Assembly (NCBI GenBank): GCA_963576735.1
Contig: OY755175.1
Span: 19,360,401-19,424,400, forward strand
Reading direction: 5' to 3'
DNA length: 64,000 nt
Origin: Bedellia somnulentella
Taxonomy: Eukaryota > Arthropoda > Insecta > Lepidoptera > Bedelliidae
Shown here: piece after piece, positions 26,801-34,370 of the stretch
How the letters are laid out: every line of letters begins with the position of its first letter
Position numbering within the stretch: the first letter of the stretch is position 1
Notes under the pieces: model-generated
What the model was told of the DNA's origin: nothing
What the model saw: only the letters and a program-made list of their open reading frames with translations
Databases searched by the model: none
Position numbers and translations under genes: made by a program

Positions 26801-29800
26801 TTAGCCTCGACACAACCAGAAGCTGGTTTCTGGTTGAATGCGATTCCTTCCCATTACGTCGGGACATTGCTTGATCGAACCACTTTGACCTTCTTCATTT
26901 GTTTGAGATTAGGATTACGCACTAACGAACCGCACAGATGTCGTTGTGGTGACTGGGTGGATGCATTGGGTCGACATGGACTTTCTTGTCAGCGAAGTGC
27001 CGGCGGTTTATCCAGACATGCAACGATCAATAACATCTTAAGGCGTGCATTAGTAAGTGTAGGTGTTCCATCCGTTTTAGAGCCAAGTGGTTTGACACGC
27101 GATGATGGAAAGAGGCCAGACGGCATGTCACTGATCCCCTGGGCTAACGGGCTTCCGTTAGTTTGGGATGCGACCTGTGTCGATACTTTCGCCGGTTGCC
27201 ACGTAGCTTCCGCTTCTCGCAGGGTTGGTTCAGCGGCTACTATTGCTGAGGCCAACAAAAAACTGAAATATTCCTCTCTACCCCAAGGATATTATTTTGT
27301 CCCCTTTGGGGTGGAGACTTTGGGGCCTTGGGGTCCGGAAGCACGTGGTTTATATAAAGAGTTAGCTTGCCGTCTTATCGAAACAACTGGGAACCCAAAG
27401 GCAGGCTCTTACCTTGGACAAAGACTTAGTATTGCTATACAACGCGGCAATGCTTCCAGCGTCCTAGGTACCCTTCCCCGAGAAGAGGAGCTGGAAGATG
27501 TTTTTAGATTTTAAGTTTTTAGGTATCTATTTTAATTATGTAAATAAGTGTTATACTTTTTTAATTAATATATATTTCTTTTTGTAGCTGATGTATATAA
27601 CTAAGTAGATTTTAATTTAATGCCTTTTGTCTTCTGTATATAATATATATCTAAATAATGAATAATTGTTTTTTGTTTGTTTGTAATAGTTATTTTATTT
27701 CTAATTAGTGACTGAATAATATATAATATATATAAATTTATCTTTTTTGAAACTGACCTTGCTTACAATCTTTTCCCCACTCAACTCCCAAAATTGGCTG
27801 AAGAATTTTTTATTGTGAAGCTCTGGCTTCCCCTTCTAAGAATATAAAGCCGTGAGTATGTATGTGTATATAATATATGTATATAGTCTTGCTAAATATA
27901 GTTTGTCGTATATTTGCCAATTACATAATTAAAGAGCACGCAATCATCTTTCTCATTTAAAATAATTATATCATTTTACATCAATCATGGATTCGCAATC
28001 CTCAATGATGTTTTAAAGACAAAGATCATTTCAACGAATCTGTGCGGTCTTTATTACGAATAATGCTAACTAAATTAAAGTAATGTTTTATTTAACCTTA
28101 TCAATATATTTAGCCTTTAATCCCATAAGTTTGGGTTATCCGCTGGTTCTGATTGCATAGATGTTTAATTCATAATTATATACATAGCGGTAATAAAATT
28201 ATATACATAACATGGTCATTAACAATAAAATCAATAAAATAAATCAATGTCTTGCATTCACATAAAATAGTACAGCATCTTATTCTATTGTGACGGTGAC
28301 TGAAGCTAAAACAAACTATCTAATAAAAATGTGATAATGAGATGAAGATAATGAGGTTAAAAAATAGTACATACATATACTAACGGCTGCATACATACAA
28401 ACATATACTCACGGCTATATTTCCCTAGAAGGGGTAGCCAGAGCTAAGGAATTATTAATTCCTCAGCCACTTTTGGAAGTTGAGTGGGGAAAAGATGGTA
28501 AAAATAAAGGTTTTGGTAATGGGTCTCCAACCGCATCGCCCAAAAATCCAAAAAAAGCCCCAATACCCTTAGTCGCCTCTTACGACACCCGTGGGTAGAA
28601 AAGGGTAGCGACATTCTAAGCCGGCACTAACGGCTATGAATCCCTAAAACGATTAGCCCGTGTTTCAGAATAATAATTCTTCAGCCACTTTTGAAGTTGA
28701 AAGAATGAGAAGATAGATGTAAAATAAAGGTTCTCGGTGACGGGTCTCCAACCGCATAGCCCAAAAATCACTTAAAAGACCCCAAACCCCTTAGTCGCCT
28801 CTTACGATCACCCACGGGCAAAAATGGGGTAGTGTCATTCTAAGCCAACACTACACAGAATTCTGTTTAGTAATTGATTCTAATTTCTATTTCCTTACAA
28901 AACAACGCTGCGCTGCGGCTGATTTAATATACATACAGACGTATACTCTAATTGTATACTCATGCTACGAAACCCAAAAAGGAGTAGCCACTTTTAAAAT
29001 GCTGTGGAGTGTCGGCTTAGAATAGCATTACCCCATTTCTACCCGTGGGTGATTGTAAGAGGCAACTAAGGGTATAGGGGCTTTTTTAAGTAACTTTTGG
29101 GCGATGTGGTTGGAGACCCGTCACCAACAATTATTTATTATTACCATCTTTTCCCCCACTTAACTTCCAAAAGAGGCTGAGGAATATTTTATTTCCAAAG
29201 CTCTGGCTACCCCGTTTAGGTATATATAGCCGTGAGCATATGTATGTATGTATGCACTTTTAAAAGTTTGGAAGAATTATTGTAAATATCCGATGTGTAC
29301 CGATGGGTCTCCAGCCACAAAGGCAGACACCAAAAAAGTCCGAAACCCCTTAATCACCTATTACAATACCCACGGAAGGAAATGGGCCAGTGCTTTTCCT
29401 AGCTGAGAGTACGTAGTAATAATAATTTAACTTAAAATTTGATTGCAATTTATTTGTTATTCTATACTATTGTCTTACTTACTTACTTACTTATACTCAC
29501 ATAGGGTAGGCAGAGACTATCGACCGCCACTTATTACGATCTTGACAAACCTCTATTGCTTCCCTTACATTCATTATTCTTCTCATACATGCTCTCCTAT
29601 TTCTCTCACTTCAGACCCCCGCCTTTATAAGAACGTTTTCTATCTGATCTAGAAACGTTTTACGTGGCCGTCCTCTACTAACGATCCCATCAACATTGTT
29701 GATGTCGTTTGGGCACATAGAGAGGATGGATGAAAATAAAGTAGCGAAAGGGATATATAGAGCCAATGTGGATGGGATTGTTAGTAGAGGACTATTTGTC

Positions 29801-31517
29801 TTATACCGAAATTATAGCTTTATTTGAAATAATATTCAACCGCAGAACGTCATACAAACAATAAGGAGAGGCTCTATTGTATTTGAACAATAACTTTCCG
29901 TTAAAAATATTTGTTCATTAAGATAATTAATGTTACCCTAATTAGTCGTCATCGACTGGAAGTAATATTTCTTATTTTCCTTGATGAGACTGGTTTGTTT
30001 TGTCTCGCACAACACAGTACATAGATACATATATTCAGGACCATAAATTCCAAAAATGGGTACCTGAGAGTTTCATAATTGGCAATTTCTCAACAACTTT
30101 TGGAATTTGAGTTGGAAAAAGACTGTAAAATTAACATAACATAAACGGTCTCGCCGAATATCCCCGAAGGGGTTGGCAGAGGTACTATTACTTCTGAACA
30201 TCACGTGACTTTGTCACCTGGTGTTCAGAGTACCCACGTTTTGCATGGACAGTGTACTCACGTGAGAGAGGGCAGGCCTATCGCCGTTTTGTACGAATAC
30301 ACTGTCACATGACTGAGTACAACTCAGCCATGTGGGGTTCCTCACGATGTTTTCTCTCACCGTTCAAAACCATGATAAACTAACCACACGTATGTCTTTA
30401 AAAAAGACAAATTGGTGTAGGCCTGACCTGGAATTTGAACACTAGTCGTTTGCACGATAACCGAGTGAACTACCCACTGGGCTATCATGGTTGTAAAATT
30501 AAGTGTGGTTGTTTATGGTATCTAGCCTCATCTCCCAAACTACAATTAAAAAGCCTCAATAACCTAAATCGCCTCTTACAACACACGTGAGAAGTAATAG
30601 GTATGCAGTGAGCATTTTGTATACTTTTTAAAGAAGTTAATATTTTATCAGTAAATAATAATATACCGGTCGAATTGAGAACACTCCTTTTTTTGAAGTC
30701 GGTTAATAAAGTTTTCTCTTTCAGGCAGTACTTGTAAGAGTGGCTAGCGACTCCATAGCTCTTGATAACTCCATGCCTTCGGAACATGACAAGAAAATAG
30801 CAAAACTACATTCAAATATCATCGTTATTGCAATTGTAATAACGTCCACGTTGGGATCTGGACTCACCAATATCTTAGGTCCGATATTACTTCATCAGGA
30901 ATCACATGTTACTCAAGGTATACTGAAATAAATCAAGTTTTTTTTTCTTGTTATTTTAACTGATTAACTTAACAAATTAACTGAATAGGCTTAGAATAGC
31001 ACTACCCCATTTCTTCCGGTGGGTGTACGTAAGAGGCAACTAACGGTATTGGGGCTTTTTAAGGGATTATTGGGTGATGCGGTTGGAGACCCATCACCAA
31101 CAACCTTTATTGGTTAAAGTTACCAAAAGTGGCTAAGGAATTTCTAATTCCTTAGCTCTGGCTACCCCTTCTAGGGATTTATAGCTGTGAGTTTATGTAT
31201 GTATGTTTAACTGATTATTATTTTATCATGCTGTGTACACCGTTTTTGGTATTATTACCGTCCGATTTCATTTTATTTTTATTTTATCTATGTAACTAAT
31301 GCTGTGTCATACTAATGTTTGTGAGCCAAATAAATAATAAATAGATGAATGAGTAAGGACTATGGTAGTCATGAATTTAATAAGATTTTTACTTAATTTT
31401 ATGGAAATATTATTGTTCGTTTTATATCCTGCTTTTGTTTCAGAATCCTATGTACAAGAGAACATTGCAAAGGAGCAATCATCAAAATACAACAGAGAAA
31501 TACCAAGCAGTTTTTAA
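3773..31517 (+). CDS. SLC9B/NHA-type Na+(Li+)/H+ antiporter, 11 coding exons, 525 aa
   Basis: Gene-level entry. Coding exons are 3773-3797, 4369-4432, 5832-5938, 10062-10299, 12193-12362, 13240-13454, 14178-14349, 17477-17631, 19388-19552, 30725-30917 and 31444-31517. They total 1578 nt with closed phases and GT-AG borders throughout. The product is a polytopic membrane protein of the CPA2 superfamily, expected to exchange Na+ or Li+ for protons. Family marks are PGGYLFN near residue 85, the E of IAEC (E183), SPAVVVP (213-219), D246, R405 and the K of WIPKAIVE (K433). Spacing from SPAVVVP to the aspartate site matches human NHA2 as I recall it. The second aspartate of the usual DD pair is Thr247. 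The length is close to human NHA2 (537 aa). An in-frame TAA at 3755-3757 precedes the ATG. Introns are full of SINEs and LINE fragments. Family assignment is firm; activity and paralogue identity are inferred. Confidence 0.9.
3965..4138 (+). mobile_element. SINE-A, 5'-truncated
   Basis: Starts at AGAGATTTTTGGGCGATGCG. Intron 1. Confidence 0.75.
4369..4432 (+). CDS. NHA gene exon 2
   Basis: Acceptor TTTCCAG and donor GTGAGT. It reads SSRTDPKRDHVVSHFQILPAK, a hydrophilic cytosolic N-terminal stretch. Phase 1 in, phase 2 out. Its place in the gene rests on phase continuity with exons 1 and 3 rather than on conservation. Confidence 0.7.
4470..4655 (+). mobile_element. SINE-A, old
   Basis: Recognisable from GGCGGCAAATTTTCAG to GATTTATATATG; 38 bp after exon 2. 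Confidence 0.55.
4979..5231 (+). mobile_element. SINE-A
   Basis: Complete, subtype with CCCACGGGTGTCG and AGTGGTTTTTGGGTG. Confidence 0.75.
5232..5781 (+). mobile_element. RTE LINE 3' end with GAT tail, split by SINE-A
   Basis: 5601-5755 translates as PTRWTDDLVKIAGSRW, then LWKSLGEAYAQQWTSLG and stop, followed by an ATG/GAT run (5759-5778). This is the signature end of lepidopteran RTE elements. It is interrupted by the SINE-A at 5342-5600; TACTAGGCCACGT occurs on both sides. Confidence 0.8.
5342..5600 (+). mobile_element. SINE-A inside the RTE end
   Basis: Complete. TACTAGGCCACGT occurs before it (5319-5331) and directly after its tail. Confidence 0.8.
5832..5938 (+). CDS. NHA gene exon 3
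   Basis: Acceptor GTTCCAG and donor GTAAGA. It encodes residues of about 30-65, with five cysteines in a short stretch (DNCSE, YACSV, SSCPS, TLC). It leads directly into the first hydrophobic segment of exon 4. Phase 2 in, phase 1 out. Confidence 0.75.
6095..6375 (-). mobile_element. LINE-T 3' end
   Basis: Good copy from ERMDDSKLVKEIYRANVEGN to SAYPYGN with CATA tail. Fused at its 5' side to the mariner relic. Confidence 0.75.
6430..7135 (-). pseudogene. Mariner transposase relic
   Basis: Minus-strand translation gives KFEQRAVVKILYKKG (near 7120-7070) and QNWVAKFKRG (near 6995). LLPYPPYSPKLESSDFHMF at 6625-6565 is the third catalytic Asp region of mariner D,D34D transposases. Several frameshifts and stops. 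Its downstream end runs into a LINE-T fragment, making the chimeric open frame 6665-6123. Confidence 0.7.
7178..7322 (+). mobile_element. LINE-T 3' end, eroded
   Basis: ATGTATGAAATGATTGATGG through CTCTGCCTTCCCC to TATGTATG. Confidence 0.55.
7325..7452 (+). mobile_element. SINE-B, 5'-truncated
   Basis: From CCATGCAAAACGTGGGTACT to TTATG repeats. Confidence 0.75.
7766..7880 (+). mobile_element. LINE-T fragment
   Basis: AGAGGACGGCCACGGAGGAC through AGAATAAAAGCGCATATT; the last part and tail are missing. Confidence 0.55.
8033..8398 (-). mobile_element. SINE-B
   Basis: Complete with ACATAACATAAAC tail and tRNA-like head. Confidence 0.85.
8578..8794 (-). mobile_element. SINE-A
   Basis: Complete, eroded near its 5' part. 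Confidence 0.65.
8885..8980 (+). mobile_element. SINE-A, 3' third only
   Basis: AAAAGTGGCTGCGGAATTTC to tail. Confidence 0.65.
9246..9500 (+). mobile_element. SINE-A
   Basis: Complete. Confidence 0.8.
9552..9763 (-). mobile_element. SINE-A
   Basis: Complete but diverged, inverted relative to its two neighbours. Confidence 0.65.
9786..10035 (+). mobile_element. SINE-A directly upstream of exon 4
   Basis: Complete. Only about 26 nt separate its TATG tail from the exon 4 acceptor AG. Confidence 0.85.
10062..10299 (+). CDS. NHA gene exon 4 (first membrane segments)
   Basis: Residues 66-144. Strongly hydrophobic (VLLLWGSSWFLL, then PGGYLFNMVTVVITGYIFGH, then HPVVGMTVFGVLFR), matching the N-terminal transmembrane helices of NHA proteins. 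The acceptor AG at 10060-10061 is only about 26 nt after the tail of a SINE-A copy. The last 18 nt of the exon and its donor region are repeated at 11331-11360. Confidence 0.9.
10315..11292. mobile_element. TIR element (MITE or deleted DNA transposon) in intron 4
   Basis: Inverted ends GGCCCCTATTTCACCA and GGTCCCTATTTCACCA (15 of 16). Inner inverted pairs also occur (CGGTATGCAAAGTTT at 10769 and ACTTTGCATACCG at 11244). It begins 16 bp after the exon 4 donor. No coding capacity recognised. Confidence 0.65.
11331..11360 (+). repeat. Copy of exon 4 tail plus donor
   Basis: 30 bp matching 10282-10311 at 28 of 30 positions, with donor GTGAGA changed to GTAAAA. Lies just outside the TIR element. 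Confidence 0.85.
11371..11955 (+). mobile_element. SINE-A split by SINE-B
   Basis: Halves 11371-11523 and 11891-11955. The junction sequence AAATTCCAAAT appears on both sides of the SINE-B. Confidence 0.75.
11524..11890 (+). mobile_element. SINE-B inside SINE-A
   Basis: Complete. Flanked by AAATTCCAAAT. A box GATAGCCCAGTGGGTAGA, B box GTTCAAATCC. Confidence 0.9.
12193..12362 (+). CDS. NHA gene exon 5
   Basis: Residues 145-201, beginning RRIYPVIILTRGPLTW and ending NWYWG. It carries E183 in IAEC, which lies 63 residues before D246. That equals the spacing between E215 and D278 of human NHA2 as I recall it. The acceptor is the TTTTTAG just before GCGCATC, and the donor is GTTAGT. Confidence 0.88.
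12595..12712 (+). mobile_element. LINE-T fragment
   Basis: Eroded RACMKRLMD to SAYPNGN region in intron 5, ending GTGAGTATGTTTG. Confidence 0.5.
13240..13454 (+). CDS. NHA gene exon 6 (ion-site exon)
   Basis: Residues 202-273. Contains SPAVVVP (213-219) and the segment ANAGGLDTAFTEGMFG, where the family normally has two adjacent aspartates. Here the pair is D246-T247. Acceptor TTCAACAG, donor GTTTAT (weak), phase 0 out. Confidence 0.92.
13848..14092 (-). mobile_element. SINE-A
   Basis: Complete, in intron 6. Confidence 0.8.
14178..14349 (+). CDS. NHA gene exon 7
   Basis: Residues 274-330. Two hydrophobic segments (ALSIFMGIIIGILWGIII, and IKSLLIFAGGLFLSYLGSY) separated by a polar loop. Acceptor TTTTCAG, donor GTAAGT, phase 1 out. 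Confidence 0.9.
14401..14756 (+). mobile_element. SINE-B, 51 bp after exon 7
   Basis: Complete except for a deletion in the anticodon-arm region of the head. Confidence 0.85.
14745..14830 (+). mobile_element. Decayed RTE LINE end fragment
   Basis: ACGATTTGGTGAAGGT and the following 60 bp resemble the DDLVKIAGSRW region of the RTE end at 5650. Badly eroded, no tail. Confidence 0.35.
14846..15065 (-). mobile_element. SINE-A, eroded
   Basis: ACTCACGGCTATAAATC to AAGCTGACACTACGCAGC. Confidence 0.6.
15070..15545. other. Intron 7 sequence, no feature
   Basis: 15080-15200 (TTTTTTATTACACATATACA and on) may be a LINE 3' UTR in minus orientation, unproven. Confidence 0.35.
15545..15830 (+). mobile_element. 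LINE-T 3' end, best preserved + copy
   Basis: Open for 80 codons (15553-15795), from YVQQIYRASVDGKVSRGRPR to SAYPNGN, then GGCGTGAGTATATG and five TATG units. Confidence 0.8.
16445..16565 (-). mobile_element. RTE-like LINE tail fragment
   Basis: Contains TGGCCAGCGTGGTGGACTAT and CCCCTTGGTGGCG, shared with 25215-25260 and typical of lepidopteran RTE 3' ends. Confidence 0.4.
16807..17040 (-). mobile_element. SINE-A
   Basis: Small deletion after AAATCCC; rest intact. Confidence 0.75.
17094..17343 (-). mobile_element. SINE-A
   Basis: Complete and close to consensus. Confidence 0.85.
17477..17631 (+). CDS. NHA gene exon 8
   Basis: Residues 331-382. Ends with WRIFEPMLFTLSGYYLD, like the WDIFQPLLFGLIG segment of mammalian NHA. 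Noticeably GC-richer than its surroundings. The donor GTGAGTA at 17632 is inside a 13-bp target duplication made by the SINE-A at 17639-17892, so a second copy of the donor lies at 17899. Confidence 0.9.
17639..17892 (-). mobile_element. SINE-A at the exon 8 donor
   Basis: Complete. The 13-bp duplication TTGGATGTGAGTA (17626-17638 and 17893-17905) includes the last 6 coding bases and the donor. Confidence 0.92.
17926..18122 (-). mobile_element. SINE-A, eroded
   Basis: Loses its last 30 bases or so on the head side. Confidence 0.6.
18445..18690 (-). mobile_element. SINE-A
   Basis: Tail eroded, head nearly complete. Confidence 0.7.
18845..19110 (-). mobile_element. SINE-A
   Basis: Complete and close to consensus. 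Confidence 0.85.
19388..19552 (+). CDS. NHA gene exon 9
   Basis: Residues 383-437. LALIVRMFTAFLV carries R405, and WIPKAIVE carries K433. The 28-residue spacing of R and K equals that of human NHA2 R432 and K460 as I recall them. Acceptor GTTGCAG, donor GTCAGT, phase 0 on both sides. Confidence 0.9.
19848..20094 (+). mobile_element. SINE-A
   Basis: Nearly complete, head lightly truncated. Confidence 0.8.
20495..20950 (+). mobile_element. LINE-T fragment split by a SINE-A
   Basis: 20515-20602 and 20873-20945 are two halves of the LINE-T 3' coding region. ATATGCAAAG is repeated at the two junctions. Confidence 0.6.
20618..20872 (+). mobile_element. SINE-A inside LINE-T
   Basis: Complete, tail TAGG rather than TATG. 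Confidence 0.85.
20960..21965. other. Intron 9 sequence, no feature
   Basis: A less AT-rich patch at 21030-21190 (CTCTTCCGGTTGGAAGGC) is not assignable. Remainder AT-rich. Confidence 0.45.
21968..22107. mobile_element. Foldback MITE, copy 1
   Basis: Arms start CGCCCGTTTCTGAATTGAGT and the inverse CGCCCGATTTCTGAATTGAG. TAT on both sides. Confidence 0.75.
22110..22860. other. Intron 9 sequence, no feature
   Basis: No repeat or coding match found by eye. Confidence 0.45.
22861..23202 (-). mobile_element. SINE-B, diverged
   Basis: Head GAGCTGTCAC on the right, tail eroded. Confidence 0.75.
23585..24916 (-). mobile_element. CR1-like LINE, 3' fragment
   Basis: Frames 24916-24521 and 24496-24149 together give the end of an RT (VKYLGVIIDSKLKWDKQL, then ERAQRAVLKVMTKKPFRYPT), clearly related to the end of the intact LINE ORF2 at 55573. 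A frameshift near 24510 separates them. An AT-rich 3' UTR runs to about 23585 and includes a TG microsatellite. Confidence 0.75.
23805..23868. repeat. TG microsatellite
   Basis: Alternating TG with a few TTTG interruptions. Confidence 0.9.
25028..25290 (-). mobile_element. LINE 3'-end fragment, TTC tail
   Basis: Begins with a GAA-rich tail, then a segment also found at 34090 (ATTTATTCGCTGCTACACAC and onward). The distal part (GGCCAGCG-like, CCCCTTGGTGG) resembles the ends of RTE-type LINEs and recurs at 16445-16560. Confidence 0.5.
25903..26480 (+). mobile_element. 5'-truncated LINE 3' end (YGCETW type) with GAA tail
   Basis: The frame 25975-26454 carries VLYGCETWTL, FEMWCYRRMLRI and RKIEYLGHVFRHERY, the C-terminal region of insect endonuclease/RT LINEs. 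It ends in GAAGAAGAAGAAGAAG. A 10-bp duplication GATACGGCGC flanks it (about 25891-25900 and 26482-26491), supporting target-primed insertion. Confidence 0.75.
26639..27514 (+). pseudogene. C-terminal part of an RLE-type LINE polyprotein, about 290 aa
   Basis: Unidentified by name. A zinc-knuckle-like C101-x-C103-x9-H113-x3-C117 is followed by RPDG (159-162), WDATC with D177 and KKLKY (207-211). That gives a PD...D...K-KY order like the restriction-like endonuclease at the end of R2/R4-type LINEs. There is no RT domain upstream, only an AT-rich junction, so this is a 5'-truncated insertion within antiporter intron 9. It is open for 291 codons. Codon usage is GC-richer than the flanks. Confidence 0.6.
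27530..28370. other. AT-rich flank of the RLE fragment
   Basis: Probably includes its 3' UTR, apart from the SINE-A at 27765-27885. Nothing else seen. Confidence 0.4.
27765..27885 (+). mobile_element. SINE-A, 5'-truncated
   Basis: Starts at ATCTTTTCCCCACTCAAC. Confidence 0.65.
28394..28855 (-). mobile_element. Two SINE-A copies in tandem
   Basis: 28394-28632 and 28627-28855, head to tail with no gap. The second has lost its TATG tail, so it may be a dimer. Confidence 0.75.
28925..29415. mobile_element. SINE-A (+) nested in an older SINE-A (-)
   Basis: The inner copy 28999-29255 is flanked by CACTTTTAAAA. Outer halves are 28935-28998 and 29256-29415. Confidence 0.75.
29477..29800 (-). mobile_element. 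LINE-T fragments, facing each other
   Basis: 29477-29700 is a minus copy with TACT tail. 29713-29795 on the + strand repeats the HIERMDENKVAKGIYRANVDG region. Confidence 0.55.
30131..30494 (-). mobile_element. SINE-B
   Basis: Complete, in intron 9 just upstream of exon 10. Confidence 0.85.
30725..30917 (+). CDS. NHA gene exon 10
   Basis: Residues 438-501. AVLVRVASDSIALDN continues WIPKAIVE of exon 9, as WLPKATVQAAIGSVALD does in mammals. Followed by the last hydrophobic helix (NIIVIAIVITSTLGSGLTNILGP). It is 11.2 kb from exon 9, across an intron full of LINE fragments. Acceptor TTTCAG, donor GTATAC. Confidence 0.9.
30985..31207 (+). mobile_element. SINE-A
   Basis: Head slightly short, internal deletion of the CATCTTTTCCCC part. 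Intron 10. Confidence 0.75.
31444..31517 (+). CDS. NHA gene exon 11 (stop codon)
   Basis: Acceptor TTGTTTCAG. Encodes ESYVQENIAKEQSSKYNREIPSSF and ends at TAA (31515-31517). A short hydrophilic cytosolic tail. The 3' UTR holds a foldback MITE at 31563-31692, and I saw no convincing AATAAA nearby. Confidence 0.8.
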
Positions 31518-31562
31518 TTGAGAGTTTACTTTAATAAGTGAAAGATCTGAGTAGGATACATT

Positions 31563-31692
31563 CGCCCGGATTCCGAATTGAGTATTCAAGCTGAGAAAGA
31601 CTTAAGCATCGTTTTGTCTCATTCAGTTGCAAAGATTTCAATGCGGGAGAACGATGTTCTCAGCTGGAATACTCAATTCAAAAATCGGGCGA
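31563..31692. mobile_element. Foldback MITE, copy 2, in NHA 3' UTR region
   Basis: Same family as 21968 (CGCCCGGATTCCGAATTGAG ... ATCGGGCG), 46 bp after the stop codon. If transcribed it would form a long hairpin in the 3' UTR. Confidence 0.75.
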
Positions 31693-32103
31693 CTGTAATG
31701 TATGATTTTATTTATCATTTCCTTAAGTTCTGTAGGTAGGTACCTTACCGTGAAATATTTTTGTGTCATTCTGTATCTTCCTCATATGGATTTCTTTTAG
31801 CATTGTTTACCTTATTTACCTCAACTTATTTGGTTATGTCCTACACGCTGCATAATTTAATCAATCTAAAGGTCTAAAAATAATGTTATCCATCTTTTTG
31901 AAATTCACGCAGATATATCTTAAAGGATATATTTTATAAACTCTGTTTTCCCGTTTCTATAATACACATGCCGAATGCGTTTTTGTATTAATTACAAATA
32001 CCTAGGATATCATTCTGTTAATATATAAACGCAATTACTTTGTATATGAACTTGGATAGTTCGAAAATATAAGGACTATAGTATAAAATATGACACTATA
32101 GAA

Positions 32104-32466
32104 TTGCTGTGTAGTGTCGGCTTAGAATAGCACTACTCCATTTCTTCCGGTGGGTGTACGTAAGAGGCGACTAACGGTAGTGGGGTTTTTAAGGGATTTT
32201 TGGGCGATGCGGTTGGAGACCCATCACCAACAACCTTTATTTTACCATCTTTTCCCCACTCAACTTTCCAAACGTGGCTGAGGAATTTCGATATTCCTTA
32301 GCTCTGGCTACCCCTTCTGGGGATTTAAAGCCGTGAGTATATATATGATAGGTCTCCAACCGCTACGCCCAAAAATCCTTTAAAAGCCCCAATACCGTTA
32401 ATCGCCTCTTACGTACACTCACCGGAAGAAATGGGGTAGTGATATTCTAAGCCGACACTACACGGC
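32104..32466. mobile_element. Inverted pair of SINE-A
   Basis: 32104-32345 on + and 32346-32466 (head half) on -. The transcript could fold on itself. Confidence 0.8.
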
Positions 32467-32746
32467 ATTTAGTAATCCAATGTACCCCTCAGTAACCTCA
32501 ATGTAACATATTGGCTATCGATGGTCAATAGTAAAAATTAGACAAGTCAATGGTATTTTCCTACCTCATTAGGAATTGAAGGTCATGAACATAAATATCT
32601 ATTTATTTAGAAATCCAAGCTACCAAAGGTTTTTTTTTTAAGCTTTTATTTATTCCGGATTAGTTGAGTCTTAGATTATGCACATAAAACACCAACTTAT
32701 GCATAATTTGAATGTTTTTGTTCATGAAAACCTCATGTGGGGATTA

Positions 32747-32865
32747 TCTATACTTATAATAAATCTGTAGAGAGGTCAATTCTGTACATGAAATATATTT
32801 TCAAAATAACTATCAGGTGGTGATTAGGGATCGATACTGATGCCAAAAATGCAATCAGTAAAATT

Positions 32866-32920
<55 letters not shown>

Positions 32921-33741
32921 GTCGGTTTGTATGTTCCTTATGGAAACAAAAACTACTCGACGGATTTTAACGAAACTTGGTACAATTATTCTTCATACTC
33001 CTGCGCAGGTTTTTGTATACTTTCCAGCAGAGAAGTAAAGGGGAATTTTGGGAAATTTGGGGAAAACGGGAGAAGTTACTCCATTTTTTAAGCTTCCGTC
33101 GCGTGTGCAGCCTTAATGGTTAAACTTACATAGAAATCATGTGTGGCGGAAATATTCTTCATAACATTATCTAAAAAAAAATCCTCAACAGTTTATGTCT
33201 ATCTTTTACGCTTGACTTACAATAACACGTGTAATTCCTGATAGCTTAGCAGTTTGGAAAATTCTGATTGTATTTGTTTACTCTTACGTTTGTAAACCTC
33301 TCACTCATCCCTAATTTAAATAAGGTAACATTATTACCTATTCAATAAAAAAAGAATCATAGAAATCGGTAGACAAACACCGAAATTATACATAAAATAA
33401 GCCATCGCGCCCGTGATCGAAACCAAATCTTTACTAATTTACATATAACATACTAGATGGCGCCAGTAGTTGCATCCTACATAACGTAATGATTTATTTT
33501 TTAGATTGTTATAAATACTTCACGGCATTTTATTCCAAAATTTGCTATTAAAAGGAAATACTGAACCGTTCATTAAAGCGCATTCAAAATCACCAAACTA
33601 AACTGTTAAGGGAGTGCTATAAATTTAATAAATTGAAAACATTACGCTGAATTTCACAATGCTTGAGCAGTGACTGAAGAAAGTAACCTCAGATATTTAA
33701 AAAAACAACGCTACCCGTGCGAAGCTGGGACGATCCACTAG
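32747..33741 (+). mobile_element. Non-autonomous Helitron, 995 bp
   Basis: Begins TCTATACTTATAATAAATC after an A, and ends with a GC-rich subterminal region and CTAG before a T, as Helitrons do. The host sequence (a SINE-C) rejoins exactly across it. Internal features are a CTGT microsatellite (32869-32920) and ACTCGACGGATTTTAACGAA. No Rep/helicase ORF. Confidence 0.85.
32869..32924. repeat. CTGT microsatellite in Helitron
   Basis: About 13 units of CTGT. The same array is found at the same internal position in the copy at 63958 onward. Confidence 0.95.
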
Positions 33742-34087
33742 TTACTAATAAATTTCGACACAGGCGGGAATCGAACCCGCGACCTCGAGTATACGCCCCC
33801 GTTGATTCCCGCCTGAGTCGTAATTTTTCATTCCTTTATTTATTCTTTATTTATCACCAACTTATGCGTTGAAAAATAAAATGTAGTTCACTTTGAGTTT
33901 TCTTTTGGAGGAGATACTTGCTAGTAATATTCAATGACTTGACAAGTGTCACTAATGAAAATAAAAAACCATGTTTTGATGGACCATGAGCGTGTGAATC
34001 ATATTTTCAAACTGACAAGGTACTAGCTCATTCACAACTGTTGACCTTGCTTTCATCTCCAAATGTTCACATTTTTTAAGTTAATTT

Positions 34088-34370
34088 TAGAAGAAGAAGA
34101 AAGAAGAAGAAAACCATTTATTCGCTGCTACACACGTACAAAGGAAGACACAGCACAAAAATAAGTATATACAAACACACATAAAAATAATAATAAAAAG
34201 ACAATATCATACACACTAATTCCAAGATATAAAAGAAATAAAAACTATAGCCGTATAACCTGCGTAGTAGCAACGAATTTGGAAGCTGCCTCAGCATTAT
34301 CGTTGTGAAGTAAATGAATACCTCACAACACTGATTTTCAGTCAGCCCCAAAATAAAAATATAAAAGAAA
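34088..34370 (-). mobile_element. LINE 3'-end fragment, second copy
   Basis: About 170 bp nearly identical to 25055-25200, again starting with a GAA-rich tail, followed by unrelated sequence. The short open frame 34351-34118 on the minus strand is not a recognised protein. Confidence 0.5.

Larger units (their letters stand above)
32640..33835. mobile_element. Palindromic SINE-C split by a Helitron
   Basis: Left part 32640-32746 and right part 33742-33835. Removing the Helitron restores GGGGATTATTACTAATAAA, as in other SINE-C tails. GACACAGGCGGGAATC is mirrored by GATTCCCGCCTGAGTC. Confidence 0.75.

Noticed and set aside
32840..33091. Open frame with SVCLSVCLSV repeats
   Set aside because: Translation of the CTGT microsatellite within a Helitron.
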